A DNA stretch of 64,000 nt, taken from Laccaria trichodermophora (lineage: Eukaryota > Basidiomycota > Agaricomycetes > Agaricales > Hydnangiaceae). A program made the position numbers and the translations under genes. This document shows positions 43,601 through 55,809 of this stretch, one piece after another; positions within the stretch are counted from its first letter, which is position 1, and the number at the start of each line of letters is the position of its first letter. The stretch spans positions 124,001 to 188,000 of the forward strand of contig JACTVC010000037.1 in assembly GCA_018417955.1 (NCBI GenBank). Direction: 5' to 3'. The notes beneath the pieces are model-generated. The model was not told where the DNA came from and searched no databases. It was given only the letters and a program-made list of their open reading frames with translations.

Positions 43601-45340
43601 ATGGTGGCGCCCGCTGAGTTCATTAGTTATGTGGCTGCAGATCGGCTTGCTACTGTGCGTATCTACATGTCTATACAGTCGTCCTCCGCCTCTAACGAAA
43701 AAAAAAAAAAACACAGTCATTCGATGGTAAGCCGCCTACGACGATTTCAAGCCTCTAAAGCTGTTGAGCCTTCCATGCAGTTGCGGCGGCGATGCTATTG
43801 CTGTACGACTGCTCGCTGACATTGAGCATGGAGATTGAGTTTGTGTGGTCAACGCCATGGGGGTTCACGACAGTGCTTTATATCGTTCAACGATATTTGC
43901 CTTTCTGTGACGCGATTTTTCTCTGTCTGCCACGTGAGTACCATGAAATGCCTCTCTCCTTACAATGTTTCACCATTTTTTCTTTTAGCCCAATTGGCGG
44001 TAAATATCAGCCCACATAGTTGCCTTATCGTTCAAACGATACGAGGATGTATGCATTCTCTTTGAGACGTGGTCTTTAGGCTCATCGTATCGTAGGGTTG
44101 ATGATTCTTGGCTGGACTTTGTCCGAAGGTGCGCATTCTCTTCATCATTATTATAGTATGGTCCGTAATGATGGCTGTTGCTAGCAATCTTGACCCTGCG
44201 CGTATGGGCAGTATGGAAACGAGGTCGGCATATGGGTGTCTTTCTGATATTCCTAATTACGCTCGCAACCGTGGCGGAGATATATGTGACGAGAATCTTC
44301 TTTCGCGACCTGCAATGTTTGTCCACCATCTGTTATATTGAGCCATCATCCCAACTGACAACCCATGTCAAGTTAGTACAAAGCCATACCCAGAATTTGT
44401 CGGTTGCTTTTTTACCAGGGCAAGTAATATCGTGTACGTGAATTGGATTGTATTCATGATTTACGAATCTTGTAAGCATTTTCTACCCTGGTGAACGGCA
44501 TCCGCAACTCATTGTCTCCCAGCAATACTGGTCTTGATGATAATTCCTGGAATTGCGTCCTGTAAGACCCCATACAGTACCTAGTTTTCCGCTTGCCCAT
44601 AAGCTGCCCTTTCAGATCAGCGAGGAGGGAATGTTGATCTGCATCGCGTGATATACGGCGAAGGTAAGATATTGAATTTCACGAGAGAGATGCACCTAAA
44701 TCGTCTTGAAACATAGGAATAATAATGTACATCTACCTTGTTGGTAAGCGACGGTCGGCACGACACATTCATCGCGTGCTAAAGCAGCAAAAGCCCTTTC
44801 AATATTCAACGTCGTAGTCGTGTGTACGCTCTCTGTAAGCCGATACAGTGTCTTTGTGTGAACTAAACTAACTACTCAACTTCTGCAGAGAGAGTATCTC
44901 TCCGTTATTTCCAAGTACGTTTATCTTCTACCTCTACGCGTAAAATGACTGACCAAGTCAAGTGTGGAACGCGTACTCCATGCACTGTTGACGAGTAGGG
45001 TCGTGCTCCATATTCGAGAATATATAAAAAGGCATCAAACCGATGGTCTGACAGACCTACATGTTGACCTGAATGCTAGCCAACCGAGAAGCCGATTGCA
45101 AAAACGATGGAGAGTATGATACGCCTTGACTCTGGTTTTGTTTCGGCGGCGATGTCCGACTTTTGGAGCGGATGGAATCTATCACGATACCTTATTTTAG
45201 TTTTTGAGGATGACAAGGCGTGAGGTTGGGTTGGTATGGACGAGTGACCTAGATAAACAAATTACGCGTTGTGGAGACGTTCAACGGTTGGGCACTACAC
45301 GTGTGGGTGCTGGGTAATGACGGTCGTGGAGTAAAATTTG
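42780..45340 (+). repeat. Segmental duplication, copy B
   Basis: Same-orientation counterpart of 29040-31654, carrying DUF6533 copy 3. Its 3' flank (45190-45420) also recurs in weaker form at 48860-49140. Confidence 0.8.
43601..45119 (+). CDS. DUF6533-type multi-pass membrane protein, copy 3
   Basis: ATG at 43601 (MVAPAEFISYVAADRLAT). Exons parallel those of copy 2: AAAMLLLYDCSLTLSMEIEF, TPWGFTTVLYIVQRYLPFCD, AILTLRVWAVWKRGRHMGVF, YPEFVGCFFTRASNIVYVNW, and the end LLTSRVVLHIREYIKRHQTD with TGA at 45117. A poly-A run (about 43698-43712) sits in the first intron. Frame appears kept throughout, so it is probably functional. Function unknown. Confidence 0.75.
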
Positions 45341-45981
45341 GGCGTTGGGTATACTGGCTCATGGGGTTCGGAAACTCTTTCAATGCCGCGTATCAGTGAT
45401 GGAAGAACTTAGCATTAGTGAGCGCATCAAGGATCGTGGAATGATTTGATTCTAGTCGGCGTGCTGAAGATATTCGTTAGCTATGCCTCCAATTAGAGGG
45501 TTAGAAGACTCACTACCAGCGAGAAAAAGTTGAACAAAACAGCATTGTTTGAGACTCGGAGGTAATGATGGGCGCCAAGAAGAACGTCCAAGTCGACGTT
45601 GATCAGAACATGTTGATCCAAGTTTGGCTTCGTCAAGAACGAAACGTGTAAAAGTCCGGCAGTGGTCGCGGCACACTCAGTTCTACGGTTAAATGGAGTA
45701 GATGTCGTACTTTTACCTCACTAAAAATCAGTAAGAACATTTCCCGTGAGCCTCCTTTAAAATAACCAAGTGTCGAACTTTCTGTCAGATCCGAGAAATT
45801 GTTCGGATACCCTTAATTCAGCTACGAAAGTTTACAATAATTAACAGACTTCGACAAGATACCATTTTAAGGTGACAGCAACAAGAAAGCAAACGTGTCG
45901 GTGCATGTATTGCGAAAGAGAATATTATAATACGGCTTCCAGGGGATTAAGTAGGCCTCAAAGACGGACCTCGACTCAACG
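45120..45981. other. Intergenic, duplicated flank
   Basis: Contains the 3' flank of copy B and, at 45450-45640, a segment matching 24400-24660 with a single 14-bp repeat unit. No gene seen. Confidence 0.45.
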
Positions 45982-47640
45982 TCAAGGTGAGCTTTCGGAT
46001 TTGACAGGGCTTTCCTCGTCTTTTCGTGTTTTACTTGCTAGTTCGCTGCTTGGGGCTTCCTCGAACATGAATGACGGAGGCGGCGTAGTACTTTGCTGAG
46101 AAAATTTGAGGCTGATCGTTTGACTTGTTCCAACTAGCCGAGTACGTTTCCGGCTATTCAGAACGGTAAGGAGCACGTTGGAATACCTGTTCGAGTCAGC
46201 ATCTCTTAAAAGACAATCACAGCTCAAAAACAACTTACAAGCCCCCCAGAATGTAGATTCTGGAAGATTAGACGTCAGTAGCGTTTACACCAAGTTTATC
46301 GCTCAACTTACATGCCAACTCGGTTGAGTGAATCTGCCGGAGATCTTAAATATAAAATTAGTTGAACGAGAGTCGTGATCAGAGTGACGGCGCCGGTCTC
46401 CAAAGTTACAATAATGAGACGATCGATGATACGCTTCGTTGACTTGAACGAGGATTCTAATTTTGCCTGTACGAGCTAGAGAAACAGAAAAAATTTGAAT
46501 AAGTTTAAATTACACCAAGGAGAATGGGAGTACCAGAAAAGTCATAGTTGCGACGATGATGAAATCACAGATCAAGGTCCCCCATAACCAAAGCTTTTGT
46601 GGGGAAGGTTGAGCACTTTAAGATGTCGAGGTATAGCAAAAGAGAACGTACCTCGGCTGAAATGTCTAAAGTAAACTGTCGGTTGATCAAGCTTGCAGAT
46701 TGAGCGCACTATTATCAAATCAATGAAATTTTTGCCGTGAAGTTATTATGAACCACGTACAGCTACTCCACGGGCAATCGCAGCCGCTAGTTGCATACAC
46801 GCCACCTATAAAAAGGTCAATGGATGTAAAATAAACCAGGGAAGGCCGTTAACCAAACAGATGACGCTTGAAATAATTTGATAGATTATGAACCCTCTTT
46901 TCAGGGTCCGTATTCGCCTAGAAGGATGTTGGAGGTTATGGGTGGAAATGGGGTTTTATGAGGACTCACCAGGCAAAAAAGATCTGAACAATGCAGGATT
47001 CTATTGATGGCGCGGTCAGTACGTCGAAGGACCAATTGAATGGAAGACCCGCCTATCCCGGTGAGTGGTACGGTAAAGACAGGAAACACGGAAGGGCCAA
47101 AGAAATTTGTTGGGTTTCCCCATGCAACTACTAAGCTTTGCCAAGCACCCGCAGTCACAGCCATCGACCGCACCTGATCAACGGCGAGGCATACCCAAAC
47201 TAATATATGGCACATGAAGGCGAGACAACAAAGATCGCGATGATGCGCACCCGCTACTTTGATGGATTTCGAGTTTCTACTCAAATGATCGGTGCAGAAG
47301 AAATCGTCTGAAAATTCGCAAGAGATGAGGACGTAGATGGGTTAAGAAATAGAGTGAAGTAAACGCACAGCATTGCACCAATAATGACCCCGACAAAAAC
47401 CAAGTTATGATACTACCGATAAGCTGGACGCAACTGTAAGCTTCTGCATTTGAAATTTTAATTCTCAATGACGAACGAGCGGTGCGGTACTGGTTGGTGT
47501 GTTGGACATAAACGCATGCGTATGATTCCATCAGGATCACTTACGTAGATATGGGTATCCTGCTATACGTCGCGGGGGTGGCCATCCTTTTGGTGCGGAT
47601 GCTGGTCTATAGGTGACAGGGGAAAGTGGGGATGCAGGAT
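45982..47640 (-). CDS. DUF6534-type membrane protein
   Basis: Six or more small exons. VQLIGSIITWFLSGSLLVQ near 47420 is the first helix; AFMCHILVWVCLAVDQVRSM, then TGIGGSSIQLFFAWRIRTLK (46900-47050) give the middle; LESSFKSTKRIIDRLIIVTL with ETGAVTLITTLVQLILY (46350-46480) the later helices; SNRYSNVLLTVLNSRKR (46150) matches the family's conserved end. The tail is Ser-rich and polar. This is a seven-helix basidiomycete family of unknown role. The first exon and two junctions are uncertain, so a defect cannot be excluded. Confidence 0.65.
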
Positions 47641-49594
47641 AAGTATTATGTTGGTGGACGGATTGAATATGAACGATTTTGACTTCAGGGTCGATACATG
47701 TGTGCCTTGAATCGTGAGAAGTTATGAAGTCAACTCAATCAGAGGCTAGAACCAATTAGGTTCGCGAATTTCATCATCCACGATCGGCTTCTTCCGAAGA
47801 AAGTCGAAGAACCGAGTAAACTAAAAGTGGATGACTTCCCATAGAGTCTAGGAACCTAGATTATCCTCTAAATGTTTGATGGGCGGGGTTCGAAAATATA
47901 TTCAGCCAGCTTTCTAAACCATAAACCAAGCAATACAAATCCACACAATTTTTCTTCTGTGAAGCAGATCTCGTTCAGGATCTCCCCACTTGAGCTCATT
48001 CCTTGTCCACTGCACCTCCAGCTTTAATTGGCACAGAATCACACAAAGAGAAGTGGCCTCCAACACATAGACAATGGTTGTGTACAATCTGGTAGCCCAA
48101 ATCTGTCGTTTGAAGGAGAGCGACGCGTGTCGACGTGCTGCAATCTTACAAAACTTTGTCCACAATGGATTTTTGAAGAAAATGACTTCATCATCATTAA
48201 TGTTTATTCCTTACATACTATTTCTCGAGGAAAATACATAAAATTAAGTGTATAGTCCTATAGAGGGCCTACTGCATATGTTGGTGTATCTCGATGCGTT
48301 ACCTGATACGGACGCGATGCTCAGGGATTGATCGTCGGACAATGAAAGAAGGGTTTATTCAAGTGATTTAGAACTAGAAGGGGGGGTCGGAGGCCTCGTC
48401 TAGATTTTTATCTAGAAGAGGGTGCTCGATGACAAGCGGAGTTGAATCTTGACAGATTGTGACCCATTTGGCAAGCGGCATGGCGGCACGTCAGTTTAGA
48501 AAAATAATCTAGGTTTCTAAACCTTATGGGAAGTCATCCAGTACTCAAGGGAGTAATACCATATGCGGGGAACAACGGGCTTGTATTTGTGGGCCAAAAA
48601 CTTTCCATAGGTGCATCATTCGGTTCACATGTTTCGACGTTGAAGAAAAGTTGTAAAAGAGGGAAGCGTACCAACACTTGGGCATGCTTACCCATGTTTT
48701 CGTGGATATGTGTGAACCACGTGGATCCGGTTATCCACTGTCGCGTACGACTGTGTACTGTGTACTGTAGTGAGTGAAGCGTGCCTGGCAAGATTGAAAA
48801 TCCAATATCGTACGCAACGAACAAGCTCGAAATTCTATCCCTTATCTTAGTCTTTTAGAATGCCAACGCGTGAGTTGGTGTCGGTATGTACCGGTAACCT
48901 AGAGTAATTAATTATGTCGTGTGGAGATCTTCATCTCTCGAGCGGGCGCTACGCGTGAGAGTGAGTGGGGGGGACTCGGAACGATGGCCGTGGAGTACGT
49001 AGGCAAGTCGTAGGGTCACGGGTGTTGTTTGATACCCGAACGCGAGAAAGCTCAGAAATGGAATACTAGCTTATGGGGTTCGGGGCTTATTTTAATGGCG
49101 TGCGTTAGTGGTGGAAGAACATGCATTAGTGACCGCCTTACTTGAACATAAACTTGCGACTAGGACAAAGATTTGATAAAGATATGCCCCGCGATGCGAT
49201 GCCATCAGGTCAGTTGTGGAAATGATCATGACCTAAATCCGCTGAAGCCACAGACAAGACTACCGCATCTTCAAGTCGTCAGTATATATTGTCGGACACG
49301 ATGGTCATTTTGGCATTGTGTTGACTTGATGTTGATAGATGTTTGCGAATGATGACAATGTGCGTTTTTAGAAACAAGGCCGTCAAGGTCCTCTCTTGAA
49401 ATTGACGCCCAGGTTTCAGCGACATCAACATCTCGGGTTTAGTCGTTAAGAACGAACTTATCTACAAGATGGGCTACTTGCTTGCCTGATGATTCCAAAT
49501 CCAAAATCTCGTGTTGACAGGGACAGGTCAGGCCGGGTAAGACCCGACAGCGGAACTATGTAAAGAGAACGACTCCTTTTTACGTCTCAACTGA
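47641..49594. other. Gene-poor stretch with a decayed duplicated flank
   Basis: 48860-49140 is a weak third copy of the DUF6533 3' flank (words GTGGAG, TGGGGTTCGG, GTGGTGGAAGAAC). No gene recognised. Confidence 0.45.
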
Positions 49595-50887
49595 ATGTCT
49601 CCTTACGAGAATGAACTCTACGCTTTCGATGTCGACGACCGCGCTGGTTTCATGCCTCCCTCTCCTCCACTGACCCGCCTCCCTCAACTCTGGGAGTTAT
49701 GGGAAAATATACTAGACGCTGCCATTCAAGCGAAATTGCAGCTTGGGGGTAAGGTGGGTCTTTCTGTCGAGGAAGCTGAGGCGTCAGAGGCATGGCGCGT
49801 ACGTGTTCGTCAGGTGCGTGGTTTTGTCGGCTTGAGTTACGAGGCGTAAACTTACTGCGTTTGATAGCTGCCGGTCATACCCATTTGCGAGCTGGATTCG
49901 CCCATGGTTCTACGTCGAGCCCATCTTGTTTTAACGTATATTCTTCATTTCTACGTCCACACTCTCCCCCTGACGTCTCCCATCTGTATACCCAAACCCA
50001 TATCTCTTCCTCTTGTCCGCATTTCTCAGAAGCTCGCCATCCCGCCGTTGCTCACCTTCTCCGACACCGTCCTGTACAACTGGGTCATCAGCACCAATGA
50101 AGACTTCCCAACACCTCTCAACGTTTGTTCTCAAACACTTTTTACGGGCCTGAGAGACGAAGAGGAGTTTTACCTCTGCTCTGCGCGTATCGAGTTGCGG
50201 GGCGTCGAGGCTCTCCAACTTGTACGTGCAACCATGGACGAAACATCGGTGAACGACTCCATTGCAGTGCGCCACGTCACGCAATACCTGTCCACTCTCT
50301 CTAGCGTCATTGACGAACTCCGTGCGTTGATGAATGACGTCCGTCATGGTTGTGATCCAGATACGTACTATAACCAAGTACGACCCTGGTTCTGCGGTGA
50401 AGACTCGGACGCGAACAAGCGGAAATGGGTGTATGAAGGGCTGGCGGAGGAGGGGCTCCTTGTCCCGAAGGAGCTATCAGGTCCCAGTGCGGGACAGAGC
50501 TCGCTCATTCACGCTTTGGACTCCTTTTTAGGTGTGAACCATGGCAATCCATCGTTCATGCAACGCATGCAATCGTACATGCCCAAAAAACATCGGTTGT
50601 TTCTTGATCATCTCATGGAGAGCCCTCGCCCGTTGAGGGATTTCGTGGTTGGGGCGAGGGATGGGGAGTTGGAGGGGGCGTATAACCGGACGGTGGGGGC
50701 TTTGAAGAGGTTTAGGGATGCGCATATGATTATTGCGCATTTGTATATATTGGGTCCGGCGAGGAGGGCAAAGGGGTTGCAAGGGGAGGAGAAAAGGAGG
50801 GAGCCGGTTAAGGGGACTGGTGGGACGGATTTGGTGACATTTTTGAAGGATACTAGAACGAGGACGATTGAGGCGGTTATACCATGA
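49595..50887 (+). CDS. IDO: Indoleamine 2,3-dioxygenase
   Basis: Heme enzyme that opens the indole ring of L-tryptophan to N-formylkynurenine, first step of the kynurenine route to NAD. Two exons (49595-49813, 49868-50887) give 412 residues, usual for fungal members. Family marks: GFMPPSPPLTRLPQLWELWE, RRAHLVLTYILHFYVHTLP, FYLCSARIELRGVEALQLV, ELSGPSAGQSSLIHALDSFL and YMPKKHRLFLDHLMESPRP. The proximal heme ligand is H359 in FRDAHMIIAHLYI. GTGGTDLVTFLKDTR closes the fold. No targeting signal is seen; cytosolic. The gene looks intact and starts at the first ATG of the frame. Fungi often have several paralogues; which subtype this is cannot be told here. Confidence 0.95.
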
Positions 50888-51345
50888 GGGTTTATTGTTA
50901 TTGCTTTGCTATCTATGATTCATAGACTAGATATTTTTTGGACATCTTGTGGCATTTTCGCGTCTGACAGTGGGTATGTACTGCATAGGTGCTGTCTTCT
51001 TTCTTCTGGACCAGGAGAAAATTTAGGCATTTCCATTGATTAATTCGTACATCGGAACCTCAATTAGCTGGTCGAATGGTTCGTATTCTCAATCCCAGGT
51101 GCAACTTTATTTTTAAATACTTCCTCACCATGTGCGCTAAGCTCTGAGCTCAGCAAAGTAAGCTTTGTTCGTGCTACATAGCGGGTCAAGTGATTCATCG
51201 AGCGGGCCTTGGGAGGACCTTCCATACCCCTAACACGAACAACCTCACGCTTCCTCGAATTCTATCGCACAAGCGTGGAAATGAAGTTTACGATCACGAT
51301 GTATAAAAGCCCGAAGCTATGTACGTCTTCCAGAGCACCGCCAAA
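50888..51345. other. Intergenic; 3' region of IDO and 5' region of the I66 gene
   Basis: TATAAAAG at 51302-51309 lies 37 bp before the chosen I66-family ATG and may be its TATA box. No gene seen. A possible in-frame upstream exon (ATG at 51281) cannot be excluded. Confidence 0.4.
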
Positions 51346-51949
51346 ATGGCGCTCCCTACAGGAAAATACCTCATCCGCAATAAAGCCTTCGATTCTTTCG
51401 TCCAGCGGGCAGCCCGCGAAGATCATAGTCTCCTTCCCAAGCCGATTGTTTCTATCGCCTCTGGACAACGGGCGTATCCCGTAAGTCTTGAGTTTTGAAT
51501 TAATCAATCTTCCTGAAAGTTCTCGGAGTGGGTAATCGAAGAGCAAGACGGGCTGTACACCATCAAAGCCGGCGGTGCCCCTGCGTTCTCGAAAAATTGC
51601 CAGGTGTTCGCGTCATTGTTTGAGGAGGTGGATGAGGGCGTTAGATGGAGTCTTACGCACGCTTCGCCGGATGTTGGAAAGGATGTGTACATGTAAGTTC
51701 CTTCGTCGACGGTCGAGCTGGAGTGAGATTGATCTTAGTTCTCTCAGCATTAACAACCCGGTGACGAGGGAAGGTTGGGTTTTACCTGAGGATGAAGCGG
51801 GAACTCAGGTAAGTCCTAGATTTTGTACTATTGAAAGGCGGTTCATGTTAGAAATTATGTAGGTCGCTTGCGGCTTGCTAATGGTTGGTCCGAGTGAACC
51901 GCCATTCTTCCCGCCGAATCAGCTCTGGGTTATCACTCCTGTAGATTAA
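51346..51949 (+). CDS. Serine protease inhibitor of family I66 (cnispin-like)
   Basis: Small beta-trefoil inhibitor, 154 residues, four exons (51346-51480, 51520-51692, 51739-51808, 51863-51949) joining in frame. Matches the basidiomycete I66 family: GKYLIRNKAF, REDHSLLPKPIVSI, EWVIEEQDGLYTIKAGGAPA, REGWVLPEDEAGTQV, and SEPPFFPPNQLWVITPVD at the end. No signal peptide, as usual for these cytosolic mushroom proteins, which are thought to block digestive serine proteases of grazers or regulate the fungus's own proteases. Start chosen at ATG 51346, just after a TATA-like box. Confidence 0.85.
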
Positions 51950-52355
51950 ATATGCGATAACTTGAATGGCCACGCGACGCGAGTGGCAATAGTGGAATCA
52001 AATCTTGCTTCCAGGAAGATCGAGCTCTCATTGAGCGCAAATGATTGTTGGCCTTTGAGGAAGCTGGAAATACTCACCTCTGAATTTCATCCTCTTTGGA
52101 AAGATGAGAAGCGAAGAAAAGCTTGAGACCCTTTGATCGATCCCGAGTTGTTTATGTAAACGACGCGCACACGTGACAGAACTGGCTGTTTTAGAGGCGA
52201 ACTTTCGATCTCGCCCTTCTTTCTTCACTACCACCATCTTCTCTGTTTTTTCTTCTCCTTTTCCCCTCCTCGCTGTTCTCTTCGTCCTCAAGACACTATA
52301 CCCTAACGACATAACGCCTATTTAACGACATCTATACCTAATCCTCGACGACGAG
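51950..52355. promoter_or_regulatory. Pyrimidine-rich promoter of the glyoxal oxidase gene
   Basis: 52206-52292 is strongly CT-rich on the plus strand (TTCTTTCTTC, TCTTCTCCTTTTCCCCTCCT), a common feature just upstream of transcription starts in highly expressed fungal genes. No TATA box is evident. Confidence 0.5.
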
Positions 52356-54794
52356 ATGAAGAACTTTTACGCCCACAATCTATTCGCTCTCGCCCTCGCC
52401 GTGCCAGCCACCATCGCTCAGCAACAGGCACCCCAACCCCAACAACCCGCTCATCATGGAGTTCCAGGCACTTTTGAGATCCTCGGTAAGAGTCTCGTCA
52501 ACGCACAGCAGGTCAGTAACTCGACGATGTATGCAAACACGCCTTTACTCAATCCCGCGTAGATGTTTCTTGGATCTTTCGACAAGGTCTATATTACCGA
52601 CAGAGCTGAGAACAACCCCGGTCAGATCAATGGTCATCCTGCTTGGGCTCAAGGTCAGCCACCTTCTTTTTGTGCGCACATACACTACTTATCTGAGTTC
52701 GCTCTAGAATGGGATCTCCGCAATAATGACCAGCGCGCCATGGAGATTGTGACCAACTCGTTTTGTGCGGTACGCTCTTCGGTCATTTAGCTTGCGCGTG
52801 TGTGGCTGACACTTTCTTTAGGGTGGTGGTGTGATGGGAGACGGGACTTGGTCCATCATCGGTGGGAATCAAGCTGTGACGTATGGCGGGATGACGGCTG
52901 ATCGCCAGGATGGAGGAGGGCCATACAATGATCTCGATGGCCGCAACTCGTGAGTCAACGATTTCATAAAGTTTGTCTCTTCTCATCAAGGCTCGTCATA
53001 GCGTTCGTCTGCTCTCCAAAGGTCCTGATGGCAATATGCAGTGGTCCATCTCGCCTACTGCGATTGATCAAAGATGGTATCCCACGGTGTGAGTACTCGG
53101 TTGACACTCCAATACGATTACTAACCTGCCGCGTAGGGAGACTCTTGAGGATGGAAGCTTCATTATTGTACGTCGCTCCGTTACTTGAAACTTATTCCAG
53201 CTGACATCTCCCTCTAGATCGGCGGTTGCAGGACCGGAGGATTCGTCAACGACCCAGGACAGAACAACCCCACGTACGAGTTCTTCCCATCCAGAGGCCA
53301 GCCCGTCCACTCTCCTGTCCTCGAAAACACCCTCCCTACCAACCTCTTCCCTCTCACCTGGCTCCTTCCCTCCGGAAAGCTGCTGATACAATCCAACTGG
53401 CAAACTATCCTAATGGATTATAAGACCCAAAATGAACAGCCCCTCGACGATATCCCGGCAGCGGTACGGACCTATCCTGCCAGCGCTGGTACCACCATGA
53501 TGCCTCTTACTCCAAGCAATAATTATACGGCGACTATCATGTTTTGTGGCGGTTCCAACGTTCCAACTGACCAGTAAGTTCCTTTCCGCGTCCACGGCAT
53601 TGGGCGTCTCTAACGTGCACGATTTAGATGGCGCGCCCCCGGCTTTAACGCGATGGAGACCCCGACTTCCGCTTCGTGCGTCCAGATCACCCCCGACGTT
53701 GCAGGCAAATACCGAGATGTAGAACCCCTCCCGGAGCCGCGTGTGCTCACAAGCTTGATCCTCCTCCCCGATCAAACCATCTTGGCGCTCAATGGTGCGC
53801 GAAAGGGTGCGTGTACGCGTTCAGGGCTCTCGTCGTCAACGCTGATTTGCTATATATAGGTACTGCTGGCTACGGAAACGATACCTGGGCCGTCGGCCAG
53901 TCGTATGCCGACGATCCGATTCTGACTCCACTCATCTATGATCCCAAGGCAGCAGCAGGAAAACAATGGTCGAGCGATGGTTTTGCTCCCAGTACCGTTC
54001 CTAGGATGTATCATTCGTCGGCAACCCTCCTTCCTGACGGTGATTACTAGAATCGTTTTTTTTGGAGTTCTCCGATTGATCTTTTGTTCAGGTTCGGTAT
54101 TCATCTCTGGCTCAAACCCCAACTCTGATTGGTCCGACCTCCCCGAGCTGCGATACCCGTCCGAACATCGCACTGAGCGGTTCTTCCCTAAGTATTATAA
54201 CATGAGGCGTCCTCAGCCCAAAGGTCTGATCACCCAGTTTTCGTATGGCGGGCCATCGTTCGATATCAGCTTGGATTCCGCCGATCTGTTCGGCGACGTC
54301 ACCAATGTGGTGGGGGCCACGGTCGTCCTTATCAAAACTGGATTTTCGACCCACGCTATTGTACGCGGTTCTCTCTTTGATTCTTATATGACCGCTAACG
54401 CACCCTGTCACACAAGAACATGGGCCAACGTCTCCTTCAGCTCCAATCTACCTACACCGGGTTCAGCAATAACACGGCCCTTCTCCACGTCGCTCAGCTT
54501 CCACCGAACCCTGCGATCATCGCCCCTGGCCCCGCGTGGTTGTTCGTCGTTGTCAATGGCGTCCCTTCCGTCGGCGTTGAGGTGATGCTCGGTTCCGGGA
54601 AGATTGAGACACAGCCTACTTTGCCTGCAACGATCCTGCGTGATTCCTCCATGATCAAGGCGGCAGACGACGATGTGACGACTTCGGCGAATAACGGCAC
54701 CAAGTCTAGCGATGGGGTCCGCGTGCGCGTAGGGTATGGTGGGCTTCTTCCTGCGTGGCTGGTGGTCGGTTTTGCGCTCTTGTTGGGATGGTAG
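52356..54794 (+). CDS. GLOX: Glyoxal oxidase, copper-radical enzyme, probably GPI-anchored
   Basis: Oxidises small aldehydes such as glyoxal and methylglyoxal and gives H2O2, fuelling lignin peroxidases outside the cell. Eleven exons (52356-52511, 52563-52653, 52708-52769, 52822-52949, 53002-53088, 53137-53167, 53218-53573, 53628-53806, 53860-54039, 54092-54360, 54417-54794) total 638 residues in frame. Signal peptide 1-21. The seven-bladed propeller shows SFCAGGGVMGDGTW (radical-site Cys), RWYPTVETLEDGSFIIIGG, PRMYHSSATLLPDGSVFISG (copper Tyr-His pair) and FSTHAINMGQR (second copper His) in the DUF1929 part. A Ser/Thr/Asn-rich stretch followed by hydrophobic LLPAWLVVGFALLLGW at the very end suggests a GPI anchor, unlike the secreted classical enzyme. 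All splice sites are canonical. Confidence 0.95.
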
Positions 54795-55141
54795 GCCAAG
54801 TTTCTTTTTACAGCGTTGAGGTATATGGACTATAATTTCATTCTTTTGATTTACTTTATTTTGCGACTAATTCTTTACGACCTTAGATGACTACATACAT
54901 TATTACTATTTATCGACTGCATATACCATACCAGGAGACTTTCTATTACTACATTATTATCTACTATTGAATTAGCGACCCTGCTAGTACCTTTTAAAGT
55001 GGCTGTTGTTGAGGAGGTCGAAAGGGATTTACACCACGCAGGATTCAAAATGTTTGGGAAACCGGCAAATACATCATCTACTATCACAAATATCACAAAT
55101 ACCAAAGCACCGTTCGCATTGCTAATAGCTATGCCCCAAAC
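54795..55141. other. Convergent 3' intergenic region
   Basis: AT-rich gap between the glyoxal oxidase and small secreted protein genes, which end toward each other. No gene seen. Confidence 0.5.
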
Positions 55142-55735
55142 CTACTTATGAACGCAGTTTGCGTCCGAGCATCCGTTACTATCTGCAACTACACACTTCC
55201 AAGAATAGACAGCAGCAAACTATACAAGAAAATCCGTGAGCTTCGATCATGTGGAAGGAATTAAAAAGGTACTGACGCTCGTCATGTCATTCCAGCCATC
55301 ATAGTCGACGCAAGCTTCGCAATTGTTAGCGGTGCACGAGTCCGTGGTGTACAGGAAGCAAACGTCTCCTTGGTTGGCGAAAGACGAGAAGAGGTTGGTT
55401 TGGAAATGGTCTGGGACGGGCTATGATAATTTATCGAGTGAGAAGTTCAGACGCTTCGTCTTTGAAAAATAGAAAAGAAAATATTGACTGACGTTACAGG
55501 TCCCTACTGCGGCTTCGTAGGCGTAACAATTACCAGTGCGGGAGGTTCCGTCGCACAGAATAATGGCGCTTTGACCGGGAGGAAGGGGATCACGGGGAAG
55601 CAGGTTCGATAGCTCACGCTTGGTGGCTTCGTCGACGGTCGCGAGGGATCGAGCTCGGACGACGGAAGAGGCAAGCGCGTTGACGGTGAACGTATTCAAG
55701 GAAAGAGCAAGGCTGAAGAGGGGAAGGAGTTTCAT
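55142..55735 (-). CDS. Small secreted cysteine-rich protein
   Basis: Three exons (55735-55493, 55420-55277, 55219-55142) give 154 residues. A clear signal peptide (MKLLPLFSLALSLNTFTVNA) is followed by a possible Kex2-type site (LLPRD). The mature part has about ten Cys: ILCDGTSRTGNCYAY, GTCN, DVCFLYTTDSCTANNCEACV, WKCVV, GCSDANCVH. Even number and spacing suggest disulfides. No known family. Such proteins are candidate effectors or cell-wall proteins; no evidence singles out one role. The TATA box at 55803-55809 supports the start. Confidence 0.8.
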
Positions 55736-55802
55736 GGTGTGTATGTATGAGGATTCGAGTTGGTGTTTGGGGCTTGGAGAGTTTGGGGGTGCGTCGCCTT
55801 GA

Positions 55803-55809
55803 TTTTATA
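55803..55809 (-). promoter_or_regulatory. TATA box of the small secreted protein gene
   Basis: TATAAAA on the minus strand, 68-74 bp upstream of the ATG at 55735. Confidence 0.55.

Noticed and set aside
53410..53775. Minus-strand frame inside the glyoxal oxidase gene
   Set aside because: Shadow of a well-supported multi-exon gene on the opposite strand.
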